A stretch of 64,000 bases of DNA from Flavobacteriales bacterium (GTDB lineage Bacteria; Bacteroidota; Bacteroidia; Flavobacteriales_F; PHOS-HE28), in NCBI GenBank assembly GCA_023957375.1, contig JAMLHB010000002.1:1116001-1180000 (forward strand). The letters run 5' to 3'. The position numbers and the translations under genes are program-made. The notes below the pieces were generated by a model. The model was not told the origin of the DNA. It made no database searches and was given only the letters and a program-made list of their open reading frames with translations. Numbering within the stretch: the stretch's first letter is position 1; the number at the start of each line of letters is the position of its first letter. Of the stretch, positions 9,266 through 17,828 are shown piece by piece.

Positions 9266-11080
9266 ATGAGCGCCGTAGTCCATCCGCAGGCAGCCGACAA
9301 CAGCGGCCACGCCCACGCGGACCTTCACCAGCACAAGCAAAGCTTCGTATCGAAGTACATCTTCTCGCACGACCATAAAATGATCAGCAAGCAATTCCTG
9401 ATCACGGCCATCGTGATGGCATGGGTTGCGATGATCATGTCCATCATGTTCCGCCTGCAGATCGCCTACCCCGGCGAGAGCTTCGCCTTCACGCATTTCT
9501 TCCTGGGCGACAAATGGGCCCCCAATGGCGTGCTGAGCCCCTCCATGTTCCTGGGCTTGGTGACGATCCACGGCACCATCATGCTCTTCTTCGTGCTCAC
9601 CGGCGGCCTTTCGGGCACTTTTGCCAACCTGCTGATCCCCTTGCAGATCGGCGCGCGCGACATGGCCAGCGGTTTCCTGAACATGCTTTCGGCGTGGTTC
9701 TTTATGGCCGCATCCGTGATGATGCTCTCCTCCCTGTTCGTGGAAAGCGGCCCGGCAGCGGGCGGCTGGACGGTGTACCCGCCCCTGAGCGTGCTGCCCC
9801 AGGCCATACCAGGCTCCGGCACGGGAATGACCCTGTGGCTCTTCAGCATGGTGCTGTTCATCATCGGCTCGCTCATGGGCAGCCTCAACTACATCGCCAC
9901 CGTGCTCAACCTGCGCACCAAGGGCATGCGCATGACGCGCCTGCCACTGACCGTGTGGGGCCTGTTCCTGACGGCCATCGTGGGCGTGCTGGCCTTCCCG
10001 GTGCTGGTAAGCGCCGTGGTGCTGCTGATCATGGACCGCATGTTGGGCACCAGCTTCTACCTCAGCGAGATCTACATCGCCGGGGAAGCCTTGGACAACA
10101 TGGGCGGAAGCCCGATCCTCTATGAGCACCTGTTCTGGTTCCTCGGGCACCCGGAAGTGTACATCGTGATCCTGCCTGCCTTCGGCATCAGCTCGGAGAT
10201 CATTTCCACCATGAGCCGCAAGCCCATCTTCGGCTACCGGGCCATGATCGGCTCGCTGATGGCCATCTCCTTCATGAGCTTCTTAGTGTGGGCGCACCAC
10301 ATGTTCATCACCGGCATGAACCCCTTCCTCGGCGCGGTGTTCTCCTTCACCACCATGCTGATCGCCGTGCCCAGTTCCATCAAGGTGTTCAACTACATCA
10401 CCACATTGTGGCGCGGCAACATCATCTTCTCCCCGGCCATGCTCTTCAGCATCGGCATGGTCTCCACCTTCATCGTGGGCGGCCTCACCGGCATCATCGT
10501 GGCCAACGCGGCCTTGGACATCCAAGTGCACGACACCTATTTCGTGGTGGCCCACTTCCACATGGTGATGGGCGTTAGCGCCATCTTCGCCATGATGGCG
10601 GCCGTGTACCACTGGTTCCCGCGCATGTACGGGCGCATGATGAACACCAAGCTCGGGTATTGGCACTTTTGGGGAACCATGATCGCGGCATACGGCGTGT
10701 TCATCCCCATGCACTACGTGGGCATCGGAGGCGGGCCGCGCCGGTACTACGAGTACACGGAGTTCCCCATGTTCCAGGGCCATTTCATGGACCTCAACGT
10801 GATGATCACCGTATTTGCCTGCATGGGCGGCCTGATGCAGATCATCTTCACGTACAACTTCTTCCACAGCATATGGTACGGCCAAAAGGCCGTGGAGAAC
10901 CCGTGGCACAGCAACACCTTGGAATGGACCGCCCCGGTGGAGCACGTCCACGGCAATTGGCCCGGCCCCCTGCCCGTGGTGCACCGCTGGCCCTACGATT
11001 ACAGCAAGCCGGGCAAGCCCGACGACTTTGTGCCACAGACCGTCCCTTTGGAGGAAGGCGAGGAGGACGAAGGCAATTGA
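9266..11080 (+). CDS. coxA: Cytochrome c oxidase subunit I
   Basis: Catalytic heme-copper subunit, 604 residues with about 12 membrane helices. Visible hallmarks are GHPEVYIVILPAFG (CuB His and the cross-linked Tyr region), WAHHMF (two CuB His) and HDTYFVVAHFHMVMG (heme a and a3 ligands). It reduces oxygen and pumps protons. It sits 13 bases after coxB. Subunits III and IV are not in the window. A perfect hairpin 42 bases after the stop probably ends the operon transcript. Confidence 0.97.
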   Translation: MSAVVHPQAADNSGHAHADLHQHKQSFVSKYIFSHDHKMISKQFLITAIVMAWVAMIMSIMFRLQIAYPGESFAFTHFFLGDKWAPNGVLSPSMFLGLVTIHGTIMLFFVLTGGLSGTFANLLIPLQIGARDMASGFLNMLSAWFFMAASVMMLSSLFVESGPAAGGWTVYPPLSVLPQAIPGSGTGMTLWLFSMVLFIIGSLMGSLNYIATVLNLRTKGMRMTRLPLTVWGLFLTAIVGVLAFPVLVSAVVLLIMDRMLGTSFYLSEIYIAGEALDNMGGSPILYEHLFWFLGHPEVYIVILPAFGISSEIISTMSRKPIFGYRAMIGSLMAISFMSFLVWAHHMFITGMNPFLGAVFSFTTMLIAVPSSIKVFNYITTLWRGNIIFSPAMLFSIGMVSTFIVGGLTGIIVANAALDIQVHDTYFVVAHFHMVMGVSAIFAMMAAVYHWFPRMYGRMMNTKLGYWHFWGTMIAAYGVFIPMHYVGIGGGPRRYYEYTEFPMFQGHFMDLNVMITVFACMGGLMQIIFTYNFFHSIWYGQKAVENPWHSNTLEWTAPVEHVHGNWPGPLPVVHRWPYDYSKPGKPDDFVPQTVPLEEGEEDEGN

Positions 11081-11121
11081 TCCGGCCCCATAACCATGGA
11101 CCTTGGCTCATCGAGGTCGTC

Positions 11122-11154
11122 GGCAAAGCCCGCAGCCCGCATGCGGGCTTTGCC
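11122..11154 (+). terminator. Perfect 13-bp hairpin after coxA
   Basis: Arms GGCAAAGCCCGCA (11122-11134) and TGCGGGCTTTGCC (11142-11154) pair perfectly around a 7-base loop. No long T run follows, so termination may be partial. The start codon of the next gene (11141) is the last loop position, so the hairpin would also cover that gene's translation start. Confidence 0.7.
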
Positions 11155-11785
11155 GTTCAACGGGCTGCGAAGCGTGGTGGCCTTAGTGGCCATGACCCTC
11201 GGCGCCATGCCGGCACAGGCCCAGCTGCTGGACAGCTTGGCGCTCTTTACCAGGCAACCGCCCCGCTTCGTTGCCAAGCTGGATACGCGCGGATCGTTCA
11301 TCAGCAACAGCAGTGTCAGGTTGATCGGGGTGAAGGCAGGCCTGGAGCATGCGGGGCGTTTCCAGTACGGATTGGGCTGGTCCTTTTTGGGGAGCCGGGT
11401 GGAGCATGAAGCCCAAGTGGACGGCTTGGGCCTGGCGCCGGTGCATCTGCGCATGGCCTACCTCACGCCGTATGTGGAGTATGCCTTCTTCCAGCGCGGC
11501 CCGTGGGAAGCCCGCATCCCGGTGCAGATAGGCATCGGTAGCGTGTCGTTGGTACACAGCGGCACCGATGGGCGCCGCACGGTGTTGCAGCGCTCCTTCT
11601 TGCTGGCCTACGAGCCGGCCATGACCATCCAGTACCGGTTTCTCCGGTACTTCGGCCTGCATGCGGGCTGGGGATACCGCTTAGTGCTGGTTAAAACCGA
11701 CGTGGGCGAGAGTCTTACCGCACCTATCTATCTCCTGGGGATGAAGGTCTTCATTGGCGATCTGTGGCGCGACCACAAGCGATGA
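11141..11785 (+). CDS. Probable outer membrane beta-barrel protein, function unknown
   Basis: 214 residues. A clear Sec signal peptide starts at ATG 11141 (hydrophobic run SVVALVAMTLGAM, then PAQA and a likely cut before QLLDS). The mature part alternates aromatic and polar strands (HLRMAYLTPYVEYAFF, PAMTIQYRFLRYFGLHAGWGY), as in small outer-membrane barrels. I recognise no specific family. An upstream in-frame start at 11096 is rejected, since it would translate through the terminator hairpin and bury the signal peptide. The end lies 27 bases before ruvB. Confidence 0.7.
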   Translation: MRALPFNGLRSVVALVAMTLGAMPAQAQLLDSLALFTRQPPRFVAKLDTRGSFISNSSVRLIGVKAGLEHAGRFQYGLGWSFLGSRVEHEAQVDGLGLAPVHLRMAYLTPYVEYAFFQRGPWEARIPVQIGIGSVSLVHSGTDGRRTVLQRSFLLAYEPAMTIQYRFLRYFGLHAGWGYRLVLVKTDVGESLTAPIYLLGMKVFIGDLWRDHKR

Positions 11786-11795
11786 AGGGGCATCT

Positions 11796-11803
11796 TAACT
11801 TTG
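11796..11803 (+). promoter_or_regulatory. TAnnTTTG -7 element before ruvB
   Basis: TAACTTTG matches the Bacteroidota -7 consensus exactly and ends 9 bases before the ruvB ATG at 11813, giving a very short leader. No convincing -33 TTG was seen at the usual spacing. Confidence 0.6.
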
Positions 11804-11812
11804 GCCGTCCCC

Positions 11813-12838
11813 ATGCCCGAACCATTTGATCTGCGCCAAGAGCAGCGCTCCGCTTCCGACAAGGAGATGGAGCAGGTGCTCAGGCCCCGCAAATTCGAGG
11901 AATTCGCCGGCCAGCGCGCGGTGACGAACAACCTGAAGGTGTTCGTGCAGGCCGCCAAGCAGCGTGGCGAAGCCTTGGACCATGTGTTGCTGCACGGGCC
12001 GCCGGGATTGGGCAAAACCACCTTGGCCGGCATCATCGCGCAGGAAATGGGCGTGGGCATGCGCACCACCAGCGGGCCCGTGCTGGACAAGCCTGCCGAC
12101 CTGGCCGGCCTGCTCACCAACCTGGAACCCAACGACCTGCTCTTCATCGATGAGATCCACCGGCTCAGCCCCATGGTGGAGGAATACCTCTACAGCGCCA
12201 TGGAGGACTACCGGATCGACCTGGTGATCGACACCGGCCCGAACGCGCGCACGGTGCAGATCAACCTCAATCCGTTCACCTTGGTGGGCGCCACCACCCG
12301 GAGTGGCCTGCTCACCGCCCCGCTGCGGGCGCGCTTCGGCATCAACAGCCGCTTGGACTACTACGATGCGGACACGCTGACGGGCATTCTGAAACGCTCT
12401 GCCGGCCTGCTGCACGTTCCCATTGAGGAACAGGCCGCGCATGAGATCGCCCGCCGCAGCCGCGGCACCCCGCGCATCGCCAATGCGCTGCTGCGCCGTG
12501 TTCGCGACTTTGCCCAGATCCAAGGCAATGGCAGTATCGACATGGCCATTGCCAAACACGCCCTCAAAGCGCTGAACGTGGATGCCCATGGCTTGGATGA
12601 AATGGACAACCGGATCCTGCTGTGCATCATCGAGAAATTCGGCGGAGGCCCGGTGGGCCTGAACACCGTGGCCACCGCCGTGGGCGAGGAGAGCGGCACC
12701 ATCGAGGAGGTGTACGAACCCTTCCTGATCATGGAAGGCTACATCATGCGCACCCCGCGCGGGCGGCAGGCCACCGAACTGGCGTACAAGCACCTGGGAA
12801 AAGCGCCCCAGGCCAAGCCCGGAAGTCTGTTTGAATAG
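11813..12838 (+). CDS. ruvB: RuvB, Holliday junction branch-migration ATPase
   Basis: Hexameric motor that drives branch migration with RuvA. 341 residues, normal length. Visible: N-terminal [11 protein letters not shown], Walker [10 protein letters not shown], Walker [11 protein letters not shown], sensor region [18 protein letters not shown], and a C-terminal winged-helix end [18 protein letters not shown] at 11813 is used; TTG at 11801 overlaps the promoter. ruvA lies about 8 kb away at 21124, so the two subunits are not in one operon. Confidence 0.98.
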   Translation: MPEPFDLRQEQRSASDKEMEQVLRPRKFEEFAGQRAVTNNLKVFVQAAKQRGEALDHVLLHGPPGLGKTTLAGIIAQEMGVGMRTTSGPVLDKPADLAGLLTNLEPNDLLFIDEIHRLSPMVEEYLYSAMEDYRIDLVIDTGPNARTVQINLNPFTLVGATTRSGLLTAPLRARFGINSRLDYYDADTLTGILKRSAGLLHVPIEEQAAHEIARRSRGTPRIANALLRRVRDFAQIQGNGSIDMAIAKHALKALNVDAHGLDEMDNRILLCIIEKFGGGPVGLNTVATAVGEESGTIEEVYEPFLIMEGYIMRTPRGRQATELAYKHLGKAPQAKPGSLFE

Positions 12839-12881
12839 GGGCGGCCGATGATGGCAGGCCGTGCTTGCCCGCACCGTGAAA

Positions 12882-13805
12882 ATGGGTGATCCGAAGGAAC
12901 GCTCCGAACGCATCAAGGCGAAAGCCTTGGAGCTGGGCTTTCTGGCCTGTGGCATCGCCACGGCGGATTTCCTGGCCGGCGATGCCAGCCGCCTGGAGCA
13001 GTGGCTGCACGCGGGCAAGCACGGCCAAATGGACTGGTTGGCGCGCAACTTCGACCTGCGCACGGATCCGCGCCAGTTAGTGCCCGGCGCCAAAACCGTG
13101 ATCAGCTTGGCCTACAACTATTACACTCCGGGCAAGCAAACGGACCCCGCCGCGCCGAAGATCAGCACCTACGCCTACGGCCGCGATTACCACAAGGTGA
13201 TCAAGCAGCGCATGAAGCCGCTGATGCAGTTCATCACGGAAACGTACGGCCAGGTGGAGATGCGTTGCTTTACGGACAGCGCGCCGGTGCTGGAGAAAGC
13301 ATGGGCCGAGCGCGCGGGCATCGGCTGGCGCGGCAAGCACAGCCTGATCATCCGCAAGGGGCAAGGCTCCTACTTCTTTCTGGCGGAGATCATCCTGGAC
13401 CTGGAGTTGGCGCCCGATGCCCCGGCTACGGACCATTGCGGCACGTGCAGGCGCTGCATCGATGCCTGCCCCACGGAGGCCATCGAGCTCTATGGCATCA
13501 ATGCCAGCAAGTGCATCAGCTACTACACCATCGAACTGAAGGGGGCCATCCCGGACGATTCCGGAAACTTCAGGAATTGGGCCTTCGGCTGCGACATCTG
13601 CCAGCAGGTGTGCCCATGGAACAAGTTCAGCACGCCCCATACGGAGCCGGACTTCAACCCCAGGCCCGAACTGATGGAACTTCCCGCAGCCGAATGGGAC
13701 GAACTGACGGAGGAACGCTTCGACAAGCTCTTCTTCGGCAGCCCGGTGAAACGCACGAAGTACGCGGGCCTGATGCGGAACGTGCGGTACTTGAAGCGCA
13801 ACTAA
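12882..13805 (+). CDS. queG: QueG, epoxyqueuosine reductase
   Basis: Cobalamin-dependent iron-sulfur enzyme for the last step of queuosine synthesis in tRNA. 307 residues. Two 4Fe-4S clusters are indicated by CGTCRRCIDACPT and CDICQQVCPWN. The N-terminal DUF1730-type region ends with FTDSAPVLEKAWAERAGIGW, a QueG signature. ATG at 12882 fits the family N-terminus; a GTG at 12861 is less likely. The gene converges on the small gene at 13819. Confidence 0.95.
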   Translation: MGDPKERSERIKAKALELGFLACGIATADFLAGDASRLEQWLHAGKHGQMDWLARNFDLRTDPRQLVPGAKTVISLAYNYYTPGKQTDPAAPKISTYAYGRDYHKVIKQRMKPLMQFITETYGQVEMRCFTDSAPVLEKAWAERAGIGWRGKHSLIIRKGQGSYFFLAEIILDLELAPDAPATDHCGTCRRCIDACPTEAIELYGINASKCISYYTIELKGAIPDDSGNFRNWAFGCDICQQVCPWNKFSTPHTEPDFNPRPELMELPAAEWDELTEERFDKLFFGSPVKRTKYAGLMRNVRYLKRN

Positions 13806-13818
13806 CGGCGTGGGCCGG

Positions 13819-14034
13819 TCAGGTGCGGATGGAGTGCTGGAACACCTCCAAGATCACGTCCTTGTACATGTGGCCGAAGGTGGCCAAGCACCACGCCTTC
13901 AGCAGCAATTGGTCTTTGCTGCCCAGCCATCGGGCGGCCTTTCCCAGTTCCTTGCGGAACAGGCGGGGGTCGAAGCTTACTTTCTGGAGCACTTGTTGGC
14001 TCAGCTCCAGCATCTTCCTTCCGTTTTCCTTCAT
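13819..14034 (-). CDS. Small conserved-looking hypothetical protein
   Basis: 71 residues, charged and helical (KMLELSQQVLQKVSFDPRL, then LLLKAWCLATFGHMYKDVI). The composition and motif LLKAWCLATFG look like a genuine small Bacteroidota protein, but I cannot assign a function. A TACCTTC sequence at 14079-14085 on the same strand may be its promoter (about 45-base leader). It ends 14 bases from queG in convergent orientation. Confidence 0.6.
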   Translation of the reverse strand: MKENGRKMLELSQQVLQKVSFDPRLFRKELGKAARWLGSKDQLLLKAWCLATFGHMYKDVILEVFQHSIRT

Positions 14035-14219
14035 GGCGGTGGTTCCAGTTTGTCAACGGCTTGCAGGTCCGATGGGATGAAGGTACGAAGATCCGGGTTG
14101 GTTGTGCAACGGGCTGGCAGCGGAAAGTGAACTGTGTACTTGTGGGATCGATGCGCCCATTGGAGGAACGAACGTCGCGTCGCGCCGATCGGTATGCCGG
14201 GGCTTCGGAATTCTTTTCC

Positions 14220-15086
14220 TCAAGGGGTGAACTTGCGCTCCGCCACCTGCTGCACCTCGTACCGTTGCGCTCCGGCGTTGTTGTATGCGTAGGCAACAAG
14301 TGAGCAATTGCCCGGCACCAGCACATTGCCGGGCAATGGATAGGTGAACGTGGTTTCCAAGGTGTCGCCCGGTTGGGCATTGGCGGGGATAAAAGCCTCC
14401 CCCCATGGGCTGTTCAGCGCTCCGCGCAGCACATGGTTGAATTCATAATCGGGGATATCTTGTTGACCAAGGGGCAGGGTTCCATCCTTCTGCCAATCGA
14501 TGATATGGTCTTCCGTGAGGTAGAGGGTAAGGTTCTGCGCTGCGGGCAGCGCGGTCAGGACCGCGGCCTTTACAGTGGCCGTGATCGCATTCGACCCACT
14601 GTTGAAAGCAAGGGAATCAACCCACAGGTCAATGGTGGCCGGTTGGTCGATCAATTGCGCCACGGCACTGCTCCAACTGCTTCGGCTAATGGCCATGCTG
14701 TTGTTGAAAGGCGTCCGGTTGATCAAGCCCTTGGGCAAGCCGTTAACCAGGAATTGTTGCTCGTATGCATTTCCCGCTTCCGTCCGGAAATCCGTGTCAT
14801 AGATCCCGTCACCGACCGGTGCCTGGGGTGCGGCGAAGGTTGAGCTCATGTGAACAGCCACGATCACCATCCGGTCGCCATACACGCCTTTCAATCCTTC
14901 TGCAATAACGGCCGCCTCAGGGCAGAAGGTACACAGATGCCCCGTGCAGTCCTCGAGGAGTACCCGGCGTGTCACCGTACCGCTACCGGGGGGAATAGGT
15001 GTGGCCAAGCCATCTTTGGGCAAGTCCACAATGTCGCAACTGGCGAGGGCTGTGAGCAGCACGAGTGAAGTGAGGGGGAAACGCAT
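14220..15086 (-). CDS. Omp28-like lipoprotein with thioredoxin fold
   Basis: 288 residues with a lipoprotein signal (MRFPLTSLVLLTALASC). After residue 40 comes RRVLLEDCTGHLCTFCPEAA, the thioredoxin-like opening of the Omp28 family, with Cys pairs where redox cysteines sit. The remainder is beta-rich. Omp28 proteins are outer-membrane-associated in Bacteroidota; their substrate is not established. It is the second gene of a minus-strand pair: the DUF6029-like gene ends only 3 bases upstream, so they are probably co-transcribed. Confidence 0.75.
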   Translation of the reverse strand: MRFPLTSLVLLTALASCDIVDLPKDGLATPIPPGSGTVTRRVLLEDCTGHLCTFCPEAAVIAEGLKGVYGDRMVIVAVHMSSTFAAPQAPVGDGIYDTDFRTEAGNAYEQQFLVNGLPKGLINRTPFNNSMAISRSSWSSAVAQLIDQPATIDLWVDSLAFNSGSNAITATVKAAVLTALPAAQNLTLYLTEDHIIDWQKDGTLPLGQQDIPDYEFNHVLRGALNSPWGEAFIPANAQPGDTLETTFTYPLPGNVLVPGNCSLVAYAYNNAGAQRYEVQQVAERKFTP

Positions 15087-15089
15087 GGC

Positions 15090-16775
15090 TCAGAAGGTTG
15101 TGGTGATGGAAGCAGTGAGGCCATTGGCTGCGGGCACCACGCGGCACACGCCGCCCACGCAAAAAATGCCCGCGCGCTGGCGCCCGTAGCTGAACGTGAA
15201 CCGGGAGCCGCCACGGATGTAACCCACGCTGCCAATGGGGTAGTGGGTGCGCTGGTCGGCATCCGCATTGCCGTAGTTGTATTGGTCCATGACGGCCAGG
15301 AACCAATGGGGGCTGAAGGTGAATTCGGCCAGTGCCGTGGCCCAGTCGCCGTGGTCCTGCTTGGTGGTGAGCTGTTGCAGCTCGAAGCGCACGGAATTGC
15401 GGTCGTTGAAGTTGTAGAGGCCTTCCAGGATGAACATGTCGGCGTAGATCACCGGCTTGCCGGCCTTGCCCTGCACGGTCTCGATGTCGTACACCAAGTT
15501 CAGGTAGGTGAGGGCCAATTCCCAATCGGCGCTGAGTTTTTTGCGCAGCTCCACGTTGAAGTCGCTGAAGTATTGGTGCTTGCCCATGGCGAAGAAGTTG
15601 GTCTTGTAGCCCATGAGGTGTACGGTGTCATTGGGCAGGCGGGTGGTGTCCAGGCTCCAGGCGCCGCTCCAGTTGGCGGTGATCTTGGTGCCGTATTTGC
15701 CCCCCAGCTTGCTGCCGCGCTTTAATTTGTAGAACACCTCGCCGGAGTAGGCCACTTCGCCGTTGGGCTGGGTGGCGTAGGGATAGAGCGTGGCGGGCAG
15801 GTTGTAGGTGTGCTGCTTGGCCAGGGTGGGCAGGTAGTTGATGTTCAGGTCGAACAAGCTCGGCGCGCCCCGGTCGCTTTGGTACGCCATGTTGTCGTAG
15901 GTGTGCGCCCCGGCGCTGATGCCCAGCCCTTTGGTGCTGTAGGAGGCCGTGGCCATCAGGGCCTGGCCGGGCTTGTAGATGTTGCTGTTGCTGCCGTTGG
16001 GGTCGTTGATCTTGTAGGCATATTCGCTGTACAGGTCCCAATTGGCGTTGGTGTAGTGCGCGCGGGCGGCCCAGAGGCCCACGTTTTCCGGAAGTTCCAG
16101 CAGTGGGTCTTGGTCGGGCTGGAATTTGCTGACGAACGAACCGCCGATGGTGAGGTTGTTTCCCCGCTCCGCCAGCTTGGGAAATACCGTGGGGAAGGCT
16201 TCCACCAAAGCGATTTCCCCGTCGATGCCGCGCACAATGCCGATGCCCTGTGTGGTGCCCTTGTCGAACGCCAGACGCTGGGTGCCGATGATGCCTTTGA
16301 GGTAGATGCCGGTGTCCGGGCTGAACTTCACGCGCAGCCCGTCCATGGCGTTGTCCACGCCTAAGGAGCGTTCCTCGTATGTCCGGAAGGCCAGGCCCTG
16401 CCCGAACTGTTCGTAGAAGTTGCCTGCGGTCACCTCCAATCCGTCCTTGCGGAAGGTGGCGTAGCGGTAGCCGAGGCCGGAGCCCTTGTAGGCCGCGCCG
16501 GCCGGATAGCCCAGCAGGGCGGGCTCGTAGCTTTCCAGGCGGATGCCGGCATCGAAAATGCCGTTGCCGCTGCGGTAGTTGAGGTTGGTCCAGGAGTTGA
16601 GGCCGAAGTCGGCCGGCGGTTTCACGGCGCCGATCTGCTCATCATCGTTGTAGAGCTGGCCGTCCATGCTGAAGTTGCCGTGGACCTGGCCGCCCTGGGC
16701 CAACAGCAATTGCGAACAGGCCAATGCGGCAGCGGCGGCGATGTGACGTGCGACTCCCGGTAGTGTTTCGTTCAT
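15090..16775 (-). CDS. DUF6029-like outer membrane barrel protein
   Basis: 561 residues from ATG 16775, with a signal peptide (HIAAAAALACSQLLLAQ). The mature protein is beta-rich with aromatic girdle patterns (YEPALLGYP, GNFYEQFGQGLAFRTYEERS, FFAMGKHQYFSDFNVELRKK) and ends in ITTTF, a typical barrel-terminal Phe. NFYEQFG-x-GL is what I associate with DUF6029. The longer frame upstream of 16775 is rejected because it lacks a start that keeps the signal peptide. A TACTTTC sequence at 16800-16806 (minus) is a weak promoter candidate. Confidence 0.7.
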   Translation of the reverse strand: MNETLPGVARHIAAAAALACSQLLLAQGGQVHGNFSMDGQLYNDDEQIGAVKPPADFGLNSWTNLNYRSGNGIFDAGIRLESYEPALLGYPAGAAYKGSGLGYRYATFRKDGLEVTAGNFYEQFGQGLAFRTYEERSLGVDNAMDGLRVKFSPDTGIYLKGIIGTQRLAFDKGTTQGIGIVRGIDGEIALVEAFPTVFPKLAERGNNLTIGGSFVSKFQPDQDPLLELPENVGLWAARAHYTNANWDLYSEYAYKINDPNGSNSNIYKPGQALMATASYSTKGLGISAGAHTYDNMAYQSDRGAPSLFDLNINYLPTLAKQHTYNLPATLYPYATQPNGEVAYSGEVFYKLKRGSKLGGKYGTKITANWSGAWSLDTTRLPNDTVHLMGYKTNFFAMGKHQYFSDFNVELRKKLSADWELALTYLNLVYDIETVQGKAGKPVIYADMFILEGLYNFNDRNSVRFELQQLTTKQDHGDWATALAEFTFSPHWFLAVMDQYNYGNADADQRTHYPIGSVGYIRGGSRFTFSYGRQRAGIFCVGGVCRVVPAANGLTASITTTF

Positions 16776-17204
16776 AAGGATAGGCCGTGGTGGCCGCGTG
16801 AAAGTAGCGATCGCCGGTGAAGTAGGGTGTGACAGTGCGTCTGATCCGGCCAATGGATGGGAACCCTAACGGTGATTTTCTGGCCGCAAGTCTGCCCCAG
16901 GTCTGCTACTGTGTAGGCACCTTCGGTCGGTGGATGGGCCAGTAGGCCCACAGACAGGCCGGAGGCCTTAGGACGGAGCGCACTCGGCAAATAGCCGAGC
17001 GCGGGCATCCGGGGATCGCTTCGGGCTTGTCAAATGCACAAGCCTTCGCGAAGACGGCGGGATTCGGGCTTGTTATGCCGTATGTGGCAAACGATAAGCT
17101 CCAATCTCGGGTTCGCCTGATCCGACCACTTGTTTGTACACACGGCATATACCACTGTAGACGTTCGGATCATCCATAGGGCTGATCTGATTGTCACGTT
17201 GGTA
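16776..17204. other. 429-base gene-free stretch with a run of perfect hairpins
   Basis: No convincing gene. Between 16935 and 17053 there are consecutive short perfect stems: TGGGCC/GGCCCA (16935-16950), AGGCC/GGCCT (16956-16968), CTCGGC/GCCGAG (16983-16999), GCTTGT/ACAAGC (17025-17043) and the palindrome CTTCGCGAAG (17044-17053). Further right, TATGCCGT near 17074 and ACGGCATA near 17141 form a wider inverted pair. It could be a structured RNA, the 3' end of the tlpA transcript, or a dispersed repeat. Short open frames across it lack any recognisable protein. Confidence 0.5.
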
Positions 17205-17696
17205 TTACTTGCCCACCAGCTTCTTCACCTGCTGGTACAGCTGGTTCTCATCGCCGGGCTCGTAGTTGTTGTGCTGCCATACGATGTTGCCCTTGCCGTC
17301 GACCAGAAAGGTATGGGGGATGTTGTTGACGTTGAGTGCACGCTTCAGGTCGCCGTTGGGGTCGAGGAAGACCTCATAGTCCCACGCTTGGCCGTTCACG
17401 TAGGGTTTTACACGGCTCATGCTGCGGGGGTCGTCGATGCTTACGGCCATGAGCTTCACGCCGGTTTCCTTCTGCCAGTCGGGGTACAGGTCGTTGATGG
17501 CATTGAGTTCGCGCTTGCACGGGGCGCACCAAGTAGCCCAGAAGTTGATGATCATGGGCTTGCCGCCGTTGTCCCATGAAGCGGTGGACACTTTCTGTCC
17601 GTTGATGTTCTGCACGGTAACGGCCGGCAATTTGCCGCTTTGTGCGGAGAGCAGGAAGGGGAGCAGGAGCGCGAGGGAAAGGAAGGTCTTTTTCAT
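17205..17696 (-). CDS. TlpA-like periplasmic thioredoxin
   Basis: 163 residues. Signal peptide MKKTFLSLALLLPFLLSAQ, then a TlpA/ResA-type thioredoxin domain with active site WATWCAPCKRE about residue 55 and the cis-Pro region IPHTFLVDGKG. It probably reduces or isomerises disulfides of exported proteins in the periplasm. Neighbouring Omp28-like and redoxin-T9SS genes also carry thioredoxin folds. A TAGTTTG sequence at 17758-17764 (minus) may be its promoter, just past the upstream gene's terminator. Confidence 0.9.
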   Translation of the reverse strand: MKKTFLSLALLLPFLLSAQSGKLPAVTVQNINGQKVSTASWDNGGKPMIINFWATWCAPCKRELNAINDLYPDWQKETGVKLMAVSIDDPRSMSRVKPYVNGQAWDYEVFLDPNGDLKRALNVNNIPHTFLVDGKGNIVWQHNNYEPGDENQLYQQVKKLVGK

Positions 17697-17773
17697 GGGG
17701 AAGGTTGAATGGCTGCGCGGTGGGGGGGGCTGGATCTTGAATTTCAGGGCTTCGCTTCAAACTACGGGCCAAA

Positions 17774-17812
17774 GAAACGGCCGATGGACCAAGCGGGTCC
17801 ATCGGCCGTTTC
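17774..17812 (-). terminator. Perfect 17-bp terminator hairpin
   Basis: Arms GAAACGGCCGATGGACC (17774-17790) and GGTCCATCGGCCGTTTC (17796-17812) pair over all 17 positions with a 5-base loop. It begins 16 bases past the stop of the minus-strand type IX gene and separates it from tlpA. Confidence 0.85.
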
Positions 17813-17828
17813 CCCATGTGGCCAAGGG

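Noticed and set aside
16772-17148. Two overlapping small genes in the tlpA upstream gap
   Set aside because: No start context, no recognisable domain, and the frames run through successive hairpins; a structured non-coding element explains the region better.
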